Assembly: GCA_002382755.1 (NCBI GenBank)
Contig: DFZT01000020.1
Location: 6,699-33,160, forward strand
Length of the DNA stretch: 26,462 bases
Source: Firmicutes bacterium UBA4049
GTDB lineage: Bacteria; Bacillota; Desulfotomaculia; Desulfotomaculales; Nap2-2B
Reading direction: 5' to 3'
A program made the position numbers and the translations under genes. The notes beneath the pieces were generated by a model. That model saw only the letters and a program-made list of their open reading frames with translations, ran no database searches and was not told the DNA's origin. Positions 8,597-17,527 of the stretch are shown here, in pieces. How positions within the stretch are numbered: position 1 is the first letter of the stretch; every line of letters starts with the position of its first letter.

Positions 8597-9874
8597 ATGA
8601 AGCGTACACAAAACGAGAAGATTTCGCAAATAAAGATTGAAACGCTGGTGGTCGGAATCGACATTGGGAAAGAAACCCACTACGCCAGAGCCTTTGATTA
8701 CAGAGGAATTGAGCTGGCTAAACTGCTGATATTCAGCAACACGGCGGAAGGATTCGAACTCCTGGACCGATGGATGCTCAACACATGCAGGCAGCAAAGT
8801 AAGACAGAAGTCATCGCCGGCTTTGAACCCACTGGACATTACTGGTTTACACTGGGAGACCACCTCAAGCGACAGGGCCATAAACTAGCGATAGTCAACC
8901 CTTTTCATGTCAAGCGGACCAAGGAATTGGATGATAACAGCCCAACAAAGAACGACCGAAAAGATCCCAAGACAATCGCCATGTTAGTCAAAGATGGGCG
9001 TTACCGGGATGTGTACATACCCGACGACATCTACCAAGAACTACGCGAAGCGGTGGCTGAAAGGGAACGGCTGCAAAAGCAGCTCAATGCCACACACAAC
9101 ATGGTTATTCGCTGGCTGGACATCCGGTTTCCAGAGTTTGCAGGAGTATTTAAGAAATGGACAGGGAAAACAGCGCTTCTGACGCTCCGAACCTTTCCAA
9201 CACCAGCTTTAGTTTTGGAGGCGGGAGCAGAAAAAATACTAGCCAAATGGAGGACAGTTGTCAAGCGATCCATAGGTATAAAAAGAGCGCAGGCGTTGGT
9301 AAAAGCAGCGTCCAACAGCATCGGCAAAACGAACGGTCATATAGCCTCGGAAGCAGTCCTGCAGAATCTGCTTACAGAATACGAATTTTATCACGCGCAG
9401 CATGAACAAATAGAACAATTGATGCGGGAACTGTTGATTCAGGTGCCAAACGCAACTAAACTGCTGGGTATCAAAGGGGTTGGTTTGGTTACAGCTACAA
9501 CCTTTGTTGGTGAAATCGGAGATATTAACAGATTCGAACACCCGCGCCAGATACAAAAACTGGCCGGATGCAACCTGGTTGAAAACAGTTCCGGCAAACA
9601 CAAAGGAAAGATCACTATCAGTCACCGGGGACGGAAGCGACTACGGCACGGACTGTTCATGGCCATGATCGCCATCCTGGGTAAAAACCCTGAGTTTCAG
9701 GAACTGCATCACCGCAACCAAACAAGAAAAAACAACCCGCTAAACAAAATGCAATCCATTATTGCCCTCTGTGGCAAACTTATCCGGATATTCTATACCA
9801 TTTTAAGTAAGGGAGTTGACTACAATCCGGAAAAGATGATGGGTGATATTCAACAATCGGTAAAAGCCGCATAA
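8597..9874 (+). CDS. IS110-family DEDD transposase (recombinase)
   Basis: The 425-residue protein starts with ATG at 8597, 9 nt after GAGGAGG. The N-terminal RuvC-like domain shows GIDIGKETH (D22), FEPTGHY (E77) and NDRKDP (D120, D123), the DEDD acidic set of IS110 enzymes. The C-terminal Transposase_20 domain has the helix-hairpin-helix-like LGIKGVGLVTA and the motif AGCNLVENSSGKHKG, which carries the serine region thought to act as nucleophile. A coiled helical linker joins them. In related IS621, the recombinase uses a structured bridge RNA from the element to pair donor and target DNA. The frame is intact, so the element may still be active. Confidence 0.95.
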   Translation: MKRTQNEKISQIKIETLVVGIDIGKETHYARAFDYRGIELAKLLIFSNTAEGFELLDRWMLNTCRQQSKTEVIAGFEPTGHYWFTLGDHLKRQGHKLAIVNPFHVKRTKELDDNSPTKNDRKDPKTIAMLVKDGRYRDVYIPDDIYQELREAVAERERLQKQLNATHNMVIRWLDIRFPEFAGVFKKWTGKTALLTLRTFPTPALVLEAGAEKILAKWRTVVKRSIGIKRAQALVKAASNSIGKTNGHIASEAVLQNLLTEYEFYHAQHEQIEQLMRELLIQVPNATKLLGIKGVGLVTATTFVGEIGDINRFEHPRQIQKLAGCNLVENSSGKHKGKITISHRGRKRLRHGLFMAMIAILGKNPEFQELHHRNQTRKNNPLNKMQSIIALCGKLIRIFYTILSKGVDYNPEKMMGDIQQSVKAA

Positions 9875-10185
9875 AGTTACCGGTGGTACCTAACAAATGA
9901 TGTAGAGCAACAAGATCACATTATCGCTGGGTAGGAAAGTACCGCAGATACCCGGGCGAAGATGCTAACGTCCAAAATAGTTACTTTCAGGTTTTAAGCG
10001 TTCTTTGAAAACGGAGAGCCGGGACAGTCAGGTTGAATTTATCCATAAGGGCATTGACCCGGTCTAGGAGCATGACTGACGTTCCACCTCTTGGATAGGC
10101 AGGACGAAGGAATTTAGGGCAAAGACCCAGGAAGACATGGGAGGTTTGCTGCCAGGAGATGATGTGGAATCCCACTGGCCATGAT
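9875..10185 (+). ncRNA. Candidate IS110 bridge RNA region (3' non-coding end)
   Basis: About 310 nt follow the transposase stop with no credible gene, yet they lie inside the likely element. IS1111-type members of the family encode their bridge RNA in the right end, after the recombinase gene. The stretch is GC-richer than the spacer on the other side and has several short complementary blocks. I could not fold it, so the RNA call is an inference from family architecture. From 10186 to 10320 I see nothing recognisable; in particular there is no TPP riboswitch before thi4. Confidence 0.3.
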
Positions 10186-10320
10186 ACAAAAAATCACGCG
10201 GGCTTAGTTTGATTCGCACACCGTCATCCATAATTACACATTGATGTAAAAAACAAGAGTACTGCTGTCCGATAATAATATGAAATACTAAGATAAAAGA
10301 AGATATTCAAAGATAATCAA

Positions 10321-10349
10321 AGTATGTTAAGGGAGTATGTTAAGGGAGG
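10321..10349 (+). repeat. 13-bp tandem duplication carrying the thi4 ribosome site
   Basis: AGTATGTTAAGGG occurs twice back to back (10321-10333 and 10334-10346), followed by AGG. The second copy completes AAGGGAGG, the ribosome site of thi4, at 6 nt from its ATG. The first copy gives a weaker duplicate site upstream. Confidence 0.85.
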
Positions 10350-10355
10350 CATATC

Positions 10356-11135
10356 ATGCGAGAACTTGGCAGTACAGGAGAAAAAGAGATTACAAGGGCC
10401 ATAGTCGGCGAATTTTTAACTCAATTTTATGAATATGTTCAGTGTGATTGTATTATTGTCGGCGGAGGCCCCAGCGGGCTTGTAGCCGGCGCAAGGCTAG
10501 CCAAAGACGGAAAGAAAGTCCTGATCATTGAAAGGAATAATTATCTGGGAGGCGGTTTCTGGATCGGGGGTTACTTGATGAACAAGTTGACCATCAGACA
10601 CCCGGCGGAAAAAATCCTGGACGAACTTAGCATACCCTATAAAGAAGTTGAACCCGGTCTTTTTGTTGCCGATGGGCCTCACGCCTGTTCAAAACTCATC
10701 GCCTGGGCATGTGATTGCGGTGTTCGTTTCTTAAACATGACAAGTTTTGACGATCTGGTTTTAAAGGAAGATAAAAGGGCTGCGGGGGTCGTAATCAACT
10801 GGACACCAATATCTGCCTTGCCAAGAGAAATTACTTGTGTTGATCCTGTTGCCCTGGAATCCAAACTGGTCATCGACGCTACCGGCCACGACGCCCAGGT
10901 AGTTAAAAAACTTGAAGAACGGGGGCTAATCAAAACCAAAGGATTCGGAGCTATGTGGGTGGAAAGATCAGAGGATCTGGTTGTTGAAAATACTTGTGAG
11001 GCATACCCCGGTCTGATTGTAGTCGGCATGGCGGTATCAACCACTTTTGGGCTGCCGAGGATGGGTCCGACCTTTGGATCGATGCTCAGATCAGGAGAAA
11101 TGGGGTACAAGGCTGCCTTAAAAATACTAGGTTAA
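10356..11135 (+). CDS. thi4: Thi4-family thiazole synthase
   Basis: The 259-residue protein is a Thi4-type FAD/NAD-fold enzyme that makes the thiazole phosphate moiety of thiamine from NAD, glycine and a sulfur source. The dinucleotide-binding motif GGGPSG is at residues 36-41, followed by IIERNNYLGGGFW. The C-terminal part has the conserved GMAV and RMGPTFGSM segments that bind iron and substrate. At the sulfur-donor position this protein reads TCVDP, with Cys161. Yeast Thi4 has Cys there and is a single-turnover enzyme, whereas sulfide-using archaeal homologues have His (HVDP). Overall length and shape are archaeal-type. The start is ATG after AAGGGAGG. A related enzyme with another product (ribose-1,5-bisphosphate isomerase family) shares this fold but is less likely. 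Confidence 0.85.
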   Translation: MRELGSTGEKEITRAIVGEFLTQFYEYVQCDCIIVGGGPSGLVAGARLAKDGKKVLIIERNNYLGGGFWIGGYLMNKLTIRHPAEKILDELSIPYKEVEPGLFVADGPHACSKLIAWACDCGVRFLNMTSFDDLVLKEDKRAAGVVINWTPISALPREITCVDPVALESKLVIDATGHDAQVVKKLEERGLIKTKGFGAMWVERSEDLVVENTCEAYPGLIVVGMAVSTTFGLPRMGPTFGSMLRSGEMGYKAALKILG

Positions 11136-11306
11136 TAATAAATTCATAACAAGTTAGGGGTGGCTTAAAAGCTGGTATTTGTTCCGCTTGACCGGTTTTC
11201 ATGGCGAGGGAGTCTTCTCTTTTAAAGTTTCCCCGGGTGTTATTTTCAATGCCCTCGAAGGGGAGAAGAAATTGTGTGTTTAATTGCTGGATGTAGGGGA
11301 AATACA

Positions 11307-11489
11307 ATGTTTAAAGACATTATTGGGAAAATTGATCATGAAGAGGAACTTACAAAGAAGGATTTGACTTGCTTACTCAGCCTTGAAGATGAGGAAGAAT
11401 TGGATCATATCTATAAAAAAGCGGACGACTTCCGGAAAAAGTATATCGGTGATGAAGTTCACCTGCGGGGCTTAATAGAGTTTTCATAA
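11307..11489 (+). pseudogene. HydE (hydrogenase maturase) N-terminal fragment
   Basis: An ATG with AGGGGAA 6 nt upstream opens a 60-codon frame that reads like the N-terminus of HydE, the radical SAM maturase of [FeFe] hydrogenase. The end, GDEVHLRGLIEFS, is the conserved HydE segment just before the CxxxCxxC cluster motif. It then stops at TAA (11487-11489), and no radical SAM cysteines follow in any frame. Without the Fe-S/SAM site it cannot act as a maturase. I read it as a truncated remnant. A biotin synthase-like relative is the alternative. The 130 nt after it hold no gene I can recognise. Confidence 0.65.
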
Positions 11490-11622
11490 TCATTTATAAA
11501 TAACAAGGGAGTATGACATTATGCAGTGCCGGTCCGTTAAGCTCACTAACGGAAACGGCTTCTGCAGCATGCCAAACCCCCGTTTTGTTTTTTTGCCGGA
11601 TCCGGCGGTTTAAATGCAGGCG

Positions 11623-12552
11623 CTATTCTTCTTGAAACAATGGCGTGCTCAGGTATCTCTCCCCGGTATCGGGAAGGATGACTACGATAAGCTTACCCTG
11701 GTTTTCATCCCGGCGGGCTGCCTCCAGGGCTGCGAAAGCTGCCGCGCCCGAGGATATCCCGACCAGCAATCCTTCTTCCCTGGCCAGACGGCGTCCCGTT
11801 TCAAAGGCATCCTGGTTGCTTACCCTGATAATTTCATCCACCAGAGTCAGGTCTAACACACCGGGAATAAACCCGGCGCCAATCCCCTGGATCTTGTGTG
11901 GTCCCGGTTGCCCTCCGGATAGAACCGGCGAATCGGAAGGTTCGACTGCAATTGCCTTAAATTGGGGCTTGCGTGGCTTAATTACCTGGGCGACGCCGGT
12001 AATAGTGCCGCCTGTACCCACACCACCGACGACAATGTCTGCCTGACCGCCGGTGTCTTCCCAGATCTCCTCTGCGGTTGTCAGCCGGTGGATCTCGGGG
12101 TTGGACGGATTTTCAAACTGCTGTGGAACGAACGAATTGGGTATTTCCTTGGCCAGTTCCTCAGCTTTCTGCACCGCTCCCTTCATTCCCTGAACCCCCG
12201 GTGTGAGCACAAGTTCGGCTCCGTACGCTTTTAACAGGTTTCGGCGCTCAATGCTCATGGTTTCAGGCATGGTCAGAATCAGGCGGTAGCCGCGGCTGGC
12301 GGCCACAAAGGCCAGAGCTATTCCTGTGTTGCCGCTGGTCGGCTCGATAATAACTGAGCCGGGATGCAGTAATCCCTGTTCCTCAGCCCGGCGGATCATG
12401 TTAAATCCAATACGGTCTTTTACGCTTCCGGCCGGATTAAAGGATTCCAGCTTGCCCACCAAATCAGCTTTGGCTCCTACCGATATCCGGCTGAGCCGCA
12501 GCAGCGGTGTTTTGCCGATTAATTCAGTCAGACTGTTTGCTATTTTTGGCAT
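11623..12552 (-). CDS. cysK: Cysteine synthase (O-acetylserine sulfhydrylase)
   Basis: The 309-residue PLP enzyme makes cysteine from O-acetylserine and sulfide. PLP lysine K45 lies in AGSVKDR, the substrate-binding PTSGNTG loop is at residues 71-77, and the phosphate-binding glycine loop [11 protein letters not shown] is at 176-186. The chosen ATG at 12552 follows GGAGTGGGG, and the protein then begins [17 protein letters not shown], the typical CysK start; a more upstream start at 12603 adds 17 atypical residues. The gene lies 147 nt downstream of an Rrf2 regulator on the same strand and has its own promoter. CysM or a CBS-like enzyme is less likely given the length. Confidence 0.95.
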   Translation of the reverse strand: MPKIANSLTELIGKTPLLRLSRISVGAKADLVGKLESFNPAGSVKDRIGFNMIRRAEEQGLLHPGSVIIEPTSGNTGIALAFVAASRGYRLILTMPETMSIERRNLLKAYGAELVLTPGVQGMKGAVQKAEELAKEIPNSFVPQQFENPSNPEIHRLTTAEEIWEDTGGQADIVVGGVGTGGTITGVAQVIKPRKPQFKAIAVEPSDSPVLSGGQPGPHKIQGIGAGFIPGVLDLTLVDEIIRVSNQDAFETGRRLAREEGLLVGISSGAAAFAALEAARRDENQGKLIVVILPDTGERYLSTPLFQEE

Positions 12553-12609
12553 TTTCCCCACTCCTTTTTTTATTTTTACTTTAAAATGATGACCTAATAT
12601 CAATAGATT

Positions 12610-12624
12610 AATTATATTATAATT
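12610..12624. promoter_or_regulatory. Palindrome in cysK leader, candidate operator
   Basis: AATTATATTATAATT is a 15-bp palindrome with a single central base. It lies just downstream of the cysK -10 box, where a bound Rrf2/CymR-type repressor would block transcription. The sequence is AT-only, so chance occurrence is not excluded. Confidence 0.3.
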
Positions 12625-12641
12625 CCGATTGACATACTATT

Positions 12642-12670
12642 ATATTAAACGAACAAAATTTTCCTGTCAA
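12642..12670 (-). promoter_or_regulatory. cysK promoter
   Basis: On the minus strand TTGACA (12670-12665) is separated by 17 nt from TAATAT (12647-12642), a near-consensus housekeeping promoter. It gives a leader of about 85 nt before cysK. Confidence 0.65.
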
Positions 12671-12699
12671 TATCTTTTTAGAAAAATGAGCAAGAAACC

Positions 12700-13155
12700 T
12701 CAAATACAATACATGTTGGCTTCTCCGGCCAGCCTGATTTTTTCGGCTTCTTTGCAGAGATCATCCAGTGTTGTATTGTCTACTACGGATGCTATTGATT
12801 CTCTGATTCTTTCCCATAATATCCGCGTGACACATGTATCAAAACGGTCGCATGACTCGGGATTTTCTTCTTTTACGCAGCCGGTTGGACCAAGCGGGCC
12901 ATCCAGGCATCTTATTATCTCGCCTACTGTTATCTGAAACGGCTTCCGTTCCAGAAGGTATCCGCCCTGCGAACCCCTGACGCTGCGCACAAGCCCTCCC
13001 TTGCGAAGATCGGTCATCACCTGTTCCAGGTATCCTTCAGATATCTCCTGCCTTTCCGCCACTTGCGCAAGCGGTATGGTTACATTCGGATTGTAATGCA
13101 GCGCCAGATCTACCATAGCTCTCAGCCCGTACCTGGTTCGTGTGGAGAACCTCAA
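12700..13155 (-). CDS. Rrf2-family regulator with Fe-S-type cysteines
   Basis: The 151-residue protein starts with TTG at 13155 after AGGTG; the first residues, RFSTRTRYGLRAMVDLA, are the typical Rrf2 N-terminus. A winged helix-turn-helix occupies roughly residues 8-70, with the wing motif SVRGSQGGYLL. C93, C102 and C108 in the C-terminal half match the three-cysteine cluster-binding region of IscR and NsrR, though spacing differs from IscR (8 and 5 residues between them). CymR, the Rrf2 repressor of cysteine metabolism in Bacillus, lacks such a set and works as a complex with CysK. The position just upstream of cysK suggests control of sulfur or cysteine genes, possibly sensing an Fe-S cluster. 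Confidence 0.85.
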   Translation of the reverse strand: MRFSTRTRYGLRAMVDLALHYNPNVTIPLAQVAERQEISEGYLEQVMTDLRKGGLVRSVRGSQGGYLLERKPFQITVGEIIRCLDGPLGPTGCVKEENPESCDRFDTCVTRILWERIRESIASVVDNTTLDDLCKEAEKIRLAGEANMYCI

Positions 13156-13224
13156 GGGTGAACACCTCGCTTAAAAATATTCCTACAAAGTTGATTGTAT
13201 ATATACCCAATTGTATTTCTTGCT

Positions 13225-13253
13225 ATTCTATCCTGTAAACACGGCCCTGTCAA
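13225..13253 (-). promoter_or_regulatory. Promoter of the Rrf2 gene
   Basis: On the minus strand TTGACA (13253-13248) is followed after 17 nt by TAGAAT (13230-13225). Between the expected start site and the gene is the palindrome GTATATATAC (13197-13206), a possible autoregulatory site. Confidence 0.65.
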
Positions 13254-13374
13254 AAAAATTTCAAGATTTTATTCTGAGCGGCGAGATAACTGCTTTCCTG
13301 AAGAGTTATGTTTCTGGAATAAATGCGGGACTGGCGCGGGTTCAAAGAAAAAATACTCTGGTGAAAAAATGTTG

Positions 13375-13404
13375 TTGACAAATTACTATATCTAATATTA
13401 TATT
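13375..13404 (+). promoter_or_regulatory. Promoter of the SAM-riboswitch met operon
   Basis: TTGACA at 13375-13380 is followed after 18 nt by TATATT (13399-13404) in a very AT-rich run, about 30 nt before the riboswitch. A second -10-like TATAAT sits at 13409-13414. Confidence 0.55.
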
Positions 13405-13434
13405 ACTATATAATATTAAAACAATAATAATACT

Positions 13435-13540
13435 GTCTTATCCAGAGAAGGGGAGGGATTGGCCCGATGAACCTTCAGCAACCTGAAAGCTCTTGCTTGG
13501 AAGGTGCTAATTCCTGCCGGAACACCGGAAAGATAAGAAG
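13435..13540 (+). promoter_or_regulatory. SAM-I (S-box) riboswitch aptamer
   Basis: The stretch carries the S-box landmarks in order: P1 strand CTTATC, CAGAG, GGAGGGATTGGCCCGATGAA, CAACC, GGTGCTAATTCCTGC, and the closing P1 strand GATAAG (13532-13537). Binding of S-adenosylmethionine stabilises P1 and turns off the downstream methionine genes. Here it precedes metX. Confidence 0.95.
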
Positions 13541-13549
13541 AAATAATAT

Positions 13550-13586
13550 GAGCCTCTTCTTATCTTTGGAAGAGGTTCTCTTTTTT
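13550..13586 (+). terminator. SAM riboswitch terminator with competing antiterminator
   Basis: GAGCCTCTTC pairs with GAAGAGGTTCTC around an 8-nt loop, followed by six T. Part of it, CTTCTTATCTT (13556-13566), can instead pair with AAGATAAGAAG (13530-13540), which includes the 3' P1 strand. The two folds exclude each other: without SAM the antiterminator forms and metX is transcribed. Confidence 0.9.
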
Positions 13587-13619
13587 GGGCAATGACTTTT
13601 ATCCAGAGGTGTAAATAAA

Positions 13620-14831
13620 ATGAGTGATCCGCTTAATCTGCTTAATGAAAAATCAGCCAAGTATTCAGGACCGGACTCTTCGCGTTCTGTAGGATGGGTT
13701 GTCTCCCGCAGTGTCTTGCTTGCTGACGAAGAGAATCCCCTCCCGCTTGATTGCGGGAAAACAATCGCTCCCGTATATGTTGAATATGAAGTATACGGTG
13801 AGTTGAACGAGGCAAAGGATAACGCTATTCTTATCTTTCACGCCCTGTCGGGGGATGCCCATGTCGCCGGCTGGTCTAAAAATGCTGATCAATTGGGGCG
13901 TCCCTGGTTAAAGAACCGTCCTGGCTGGTGGGATGATATGGTGGGTCCCGGGAAGGCTTTCGACACGAAAAAATTTTTTATAATCTGCTCCAATATTCTG
14001 GGAAGCTGCTACGGCACAACAGGTCCCGCATCCATTGATCCCGTCACCGGCCGGCCTTATGGATTAGGTTTTCCTGTGATAACGGTAGGAGACTGGGTAA
14101 GGCTTCAGGAACGGCTGGTGACTTACCTTGGAATTAAACGTTTGTATGCTGTGGCCGGGGGATCTATTGGCGGCCAGCAGGCATTGGAGTGGGCGCTGGC
14201 TTATCCCGACCGGGTAGAAAGGGCGTTAATTATTGCTTCATCACCCCGCTTAAGCGACCAGGGGCTGTCTTTTAACGTTATTGCCAGATACGCTATCAGG
14301 ACCGATCCCAATTTTCATTCAGGTGATTATTACGGTGGTTCCACTCCCGACCGGGGGCTTTCGGTTGCCCGGATGTTGGGTCATATTACGTATCTATCAG
14401 AAATTTCCATGCAGAATAAATTCGGCCGCAAGTTTTGCAACGGCGCCGGACCGGGATATCATCTTGGCGTGGATTTCGAAGTAGAGGGCTATCTGCGGCA
14501 CCAGTCAGAGTCGTTCGTAGAAAGATTTGACGCAAACAGTTATTTATTTATCACCAGGGCTGCGGATTACTATGACGCATCCTTGCGGGGAGACGGAAAT
14601 CTTGATCAGGCGTGTCAGAGCATCCAGTGCCGGACGCTGCTGGTATCATTTTCATCCGACTGGCTTTATCCTCCGGAACACATGAAAGAACTGGCCCTGG
14701 CCATGTCCCGCAACAGAAAGCATGTCAGTTACGTTAACATTCCCTCGTCATATGGCCATGATGCTTTTCTGCTTGAAGTAGACAGGTTGTCTCACGTAGT
14801 GAAGAGCTTTCTGGAAGGGGGCACGGAATGA
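13620..14831 (+). CDS. metX: Homoserine O-acetyltransferase
   Basis: The 403-residue alpha/beta hydrolase-fold enzyme acylates homoserine with acetyl-CoA, the first committed step to methionine. The catalytic triad is visible: Ser182 in AGGSIGGQQ, Asp347 in SSDWLYPPE and His380 in GHDAF. The HALSGDAH oxyanion segment is at residues 74-81. Length matches the family (350-400). The ATG at 13620 follows AGAGGTG. It is the first gene after the SAM riboswitch, so it should be repressed when SAM is plentiful, and it overlaps metW by 4 nt. Members of this family may be succinyltransferases, but the MetY partner two genes on favours acetyl transfer. Confidence 0.95.
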   Translation: MSDPLNLLNEKSAKYSGPDSSRSVGWVVSRSVLLADEENPLPLDCGKTIAPVYVEYEVYGELNEAKDNAILIFHALSGDAHVAGWSKNADQLGRPWLKNRPGWWDDMVGPGKAFDTKKFFIICSNILGSCYGTTGPASIDPVTGRPYGLGFPVITVGDWVRLQERLVTYLGIKRLYAVAGGSIGGQQALEWALAYPDRVERALIIASSPRLSDQGLSFNVIARYAIRTDPNFHSGDYYGGSTPDRGLSVARMLGHITYLSEISMQNKFGRKFCNGAGPGYHLGVDFEVEGYLRHQSESFVERFDANSYLFITRAADYYDASLRGDGNLDQACQSIQCRTLLVSFSSDWLYPPEHMKELALAMSRNRKHVSYVNIPSSYGHDAFLLEVDRLSHVVKSFLEGGTE

Positions 14832-15433
14832 AAATGCTTAAAAAAAGCCGGTGGGACCATGACGCAATTTATGAAATTATTCCCGAAAGGGCTACCGTGC
14901 TTGACCTGGGCTGCGGTGATGGTGAGCTGCTGGCCAGGCTGATTAAAAATAAACTTGTGCTGGGACTTGGTATAGAAAAAGACATTGATCAGGTTGCTCA
15001 ATCCATTACCAGGGAGGTTCCTGTTGTTAACCTGGATCTGGATGAAGGGATTGCCGGGTTTCCGGATAAGCATTTTGATTTTGTTGTGCTTGAAAAGACG
15101 CTTCAGGTGGTTAACAAACCAATTTTTGTACTTAATGAAATGCTGCGTGTTGGAGGCTCGGGCATCATCAGTTTTCCGAACTTCGGGCACCGGCTTGTAG
15201 TCGAATATCTCGCCTCGACGGGCCGGATGCCGATTACTCCGGCGCTTCCTTACCAGTGGTACGACACGCCGAATATTCATCTTTTTACGGTAAGAAACTT
15301 CCTTGATTGGGTCGGGGCAAATAATGTACGGGTAATACAAGGATTATCAACGATTGACGGTATGGTAAACCCCTTTCGGGAAGATGACGACGCTCGCGCC
15401 GAAGAAGTTCTGTTTGTCGTGTCTTCAGAGTAA
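14828..15433 (+). CDS. metW: MetW, methionine biosynthesis protein
   Basis: The 201-residue protein has a class I SAM-methyltransferase fold with VLDLGCGDGELL at residues 24-35 and the MetW-typical KTLQVVNKP and SFPNFGHR segments. Its ATG overlaps the metX stop (ATGA), indicating translational coupling. MetW pairs with MetX in many proteobacteria and is reported to support MetX activity. A matched metX-metW pair in a Gram-positive gene set is less usual. The gene ends 165-190 nt before metY. Confidence 0.92.
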   Translation: MKMLKKSRWDHDAIYEIIPERATVLDLGCGDGELLARLIKNKLVLGLGIEKDIDQVAQSITREVPVVNLDLDEGIAGFPDKHFDFVVLEKTLQVVNKPIFVLNEMLRVGGSGIISFPNFGHRLVVEYLASTGRMPITPALPYQWYDTPNIHLFTVRNFLDWVGANNVRVIQGLSTIDGMVNPFREDDDARAEEVLFVVSSE

Positions 15434-15592
15434 CAGTTCAATGCAAAATAACCCTTTTAAGGCGTGCCAAAGAAAATGGAAAGAGGTAACAAGTCAAAGA
15501 TGTACGCGATGACAATACTATGCCTGCCTGGTTCACGAAAATAGTTGCCAAAAGATACAGGAGGACAAAATCTGAAAGAAATTCTTTCATGA

Positions 15593-16912
<1,320 letters not shown>

Positions 16913-16934
16913 AAAAGTAAGGGGAGAGTATACG

Positions 16935-17512
16935 TTGTTCAACAGGTACTCGAGACAAATTATTTTCCCCGGCATAGGCAAAAAAGGGCAGAAGAAATTA
17001 CTGGACAGTACAGTGGTTATTATCGGCTGTGGCGCGCTGGGTTCTATCGCCGCCACAGCTCTTAGATGTTTCCTTTTATAATCGGTTCCCTCCAGGCTAC
17101 GGAAGCAATTAAAATTCTGGTCGGGGCAGGGGAAGCGAACCGCAAATTAAACTATATTGATGTTTGGGTTTCGGGTGGAATCTTTGATGCGTTTGAAGTC
17201 AATCCGAGTAAAAGCTGCCCGGCCTGTCACGGGAATTATGAGTTTTTAGAAGGCGGGTTTAGTTCAACAACAACTATGCTTTGCGGCCAAAACTCAGTCC
17301 AATTGATTAACCCCGGAGTAGAAAATATATCCCTGAAGGAATTGGAGGAGCGTTTAAAACCCTTGGGAGAAACTGCCTGCAGTGAATTCATGCTGCGTTT
17401 TATCATTGATGAATTTGAAATGGTAGTGTTTCCCGATGGAAGAGCAATTGTTAAAAATACCACGGATGAGTCCACAGCGCGTTCTCTTTACGCAAAATAT
17501 GTCGGCAGGTAA
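16935..17512 (+). pseudogene. ThiF/MoeB-like adenylyltransferase with central deletion
   Basis: A TTG at 16935 after GGGGAGAG opens a frame with the clear E1-like N-terminus [16 protein letters not shown] and the nucleotide-binding GCGALGS. It breaks off after about 43 residues and stops at 17079-17081. From 17066, one frame over, the C-terminal half continues with [14 protein letters not shown], a CPAC zinc pair and the LCGQNSVQL segment. The approximately 125-150 residues in between, with the catalytic Arg/Asp and adenylation site, are missing. Such enzymes activate sulfur-carrier proteins (ThiS, MoaD) and often sit with met/cys genes. This copy should be inactive; a short C-terminal product from ATG 17066 could still be made. 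Confidence 0.8.
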
Positions 17513-17527
17513 GGAGGTAAAAACTAT

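Larger units (their letters stand above)
8551..10185 (+). mobile_element. IS110-family insertion sequence (limits approximate)
   Basis: The element is defined by its DEDD transposase gene. An 8-bp inverted match, ATCATGGC at 8551-8558 and GCCATGAT at 10178-10185, brackets the gene and could be the sub-terminal inverted repeats typical of the IS1111 subgroup. This gives a short left end (about 45 nt) and a long non-coding right end (about 310 nt). A competing pair is a direct near-repeat at 8508-8522 and 10003-10017 (CTTTGAAAA with similar flanks). IS110 elements leave no long target duplication, so the exact limits cannot be fixed here. It lies between the defence operon and thi4. Confidence 0.6.

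Noticed and set aside
9987..10175. A 62-codon minus-strand open frame after the transposase
   Set aside because: It has no good ribosome site or recognisable domain and lies in the expected non-coding end of the IS element.
10186..10320. Search for a TPP riboswitch before thi4
   Set aside because: None of the thi-box landmarks (such as CTGAGA) is present in the spacer.
11158..11283. A 41-codon protein-like open stretch between thi4 and the HydE fragment (ending ALEGEKKLCV)
   Set aside because: No start codon with a ribosome site and no family recognised; it may be a gene tail left by deletion, but I cannot support it.
11560..11615. T-run next to the palindrome GCCGGATCCGGC after cysK
   Set aside because: The T-run is on the wrong side of the palindrome to terminate cysK, and the plus-strand stem before it is weak, so no terminator is called.
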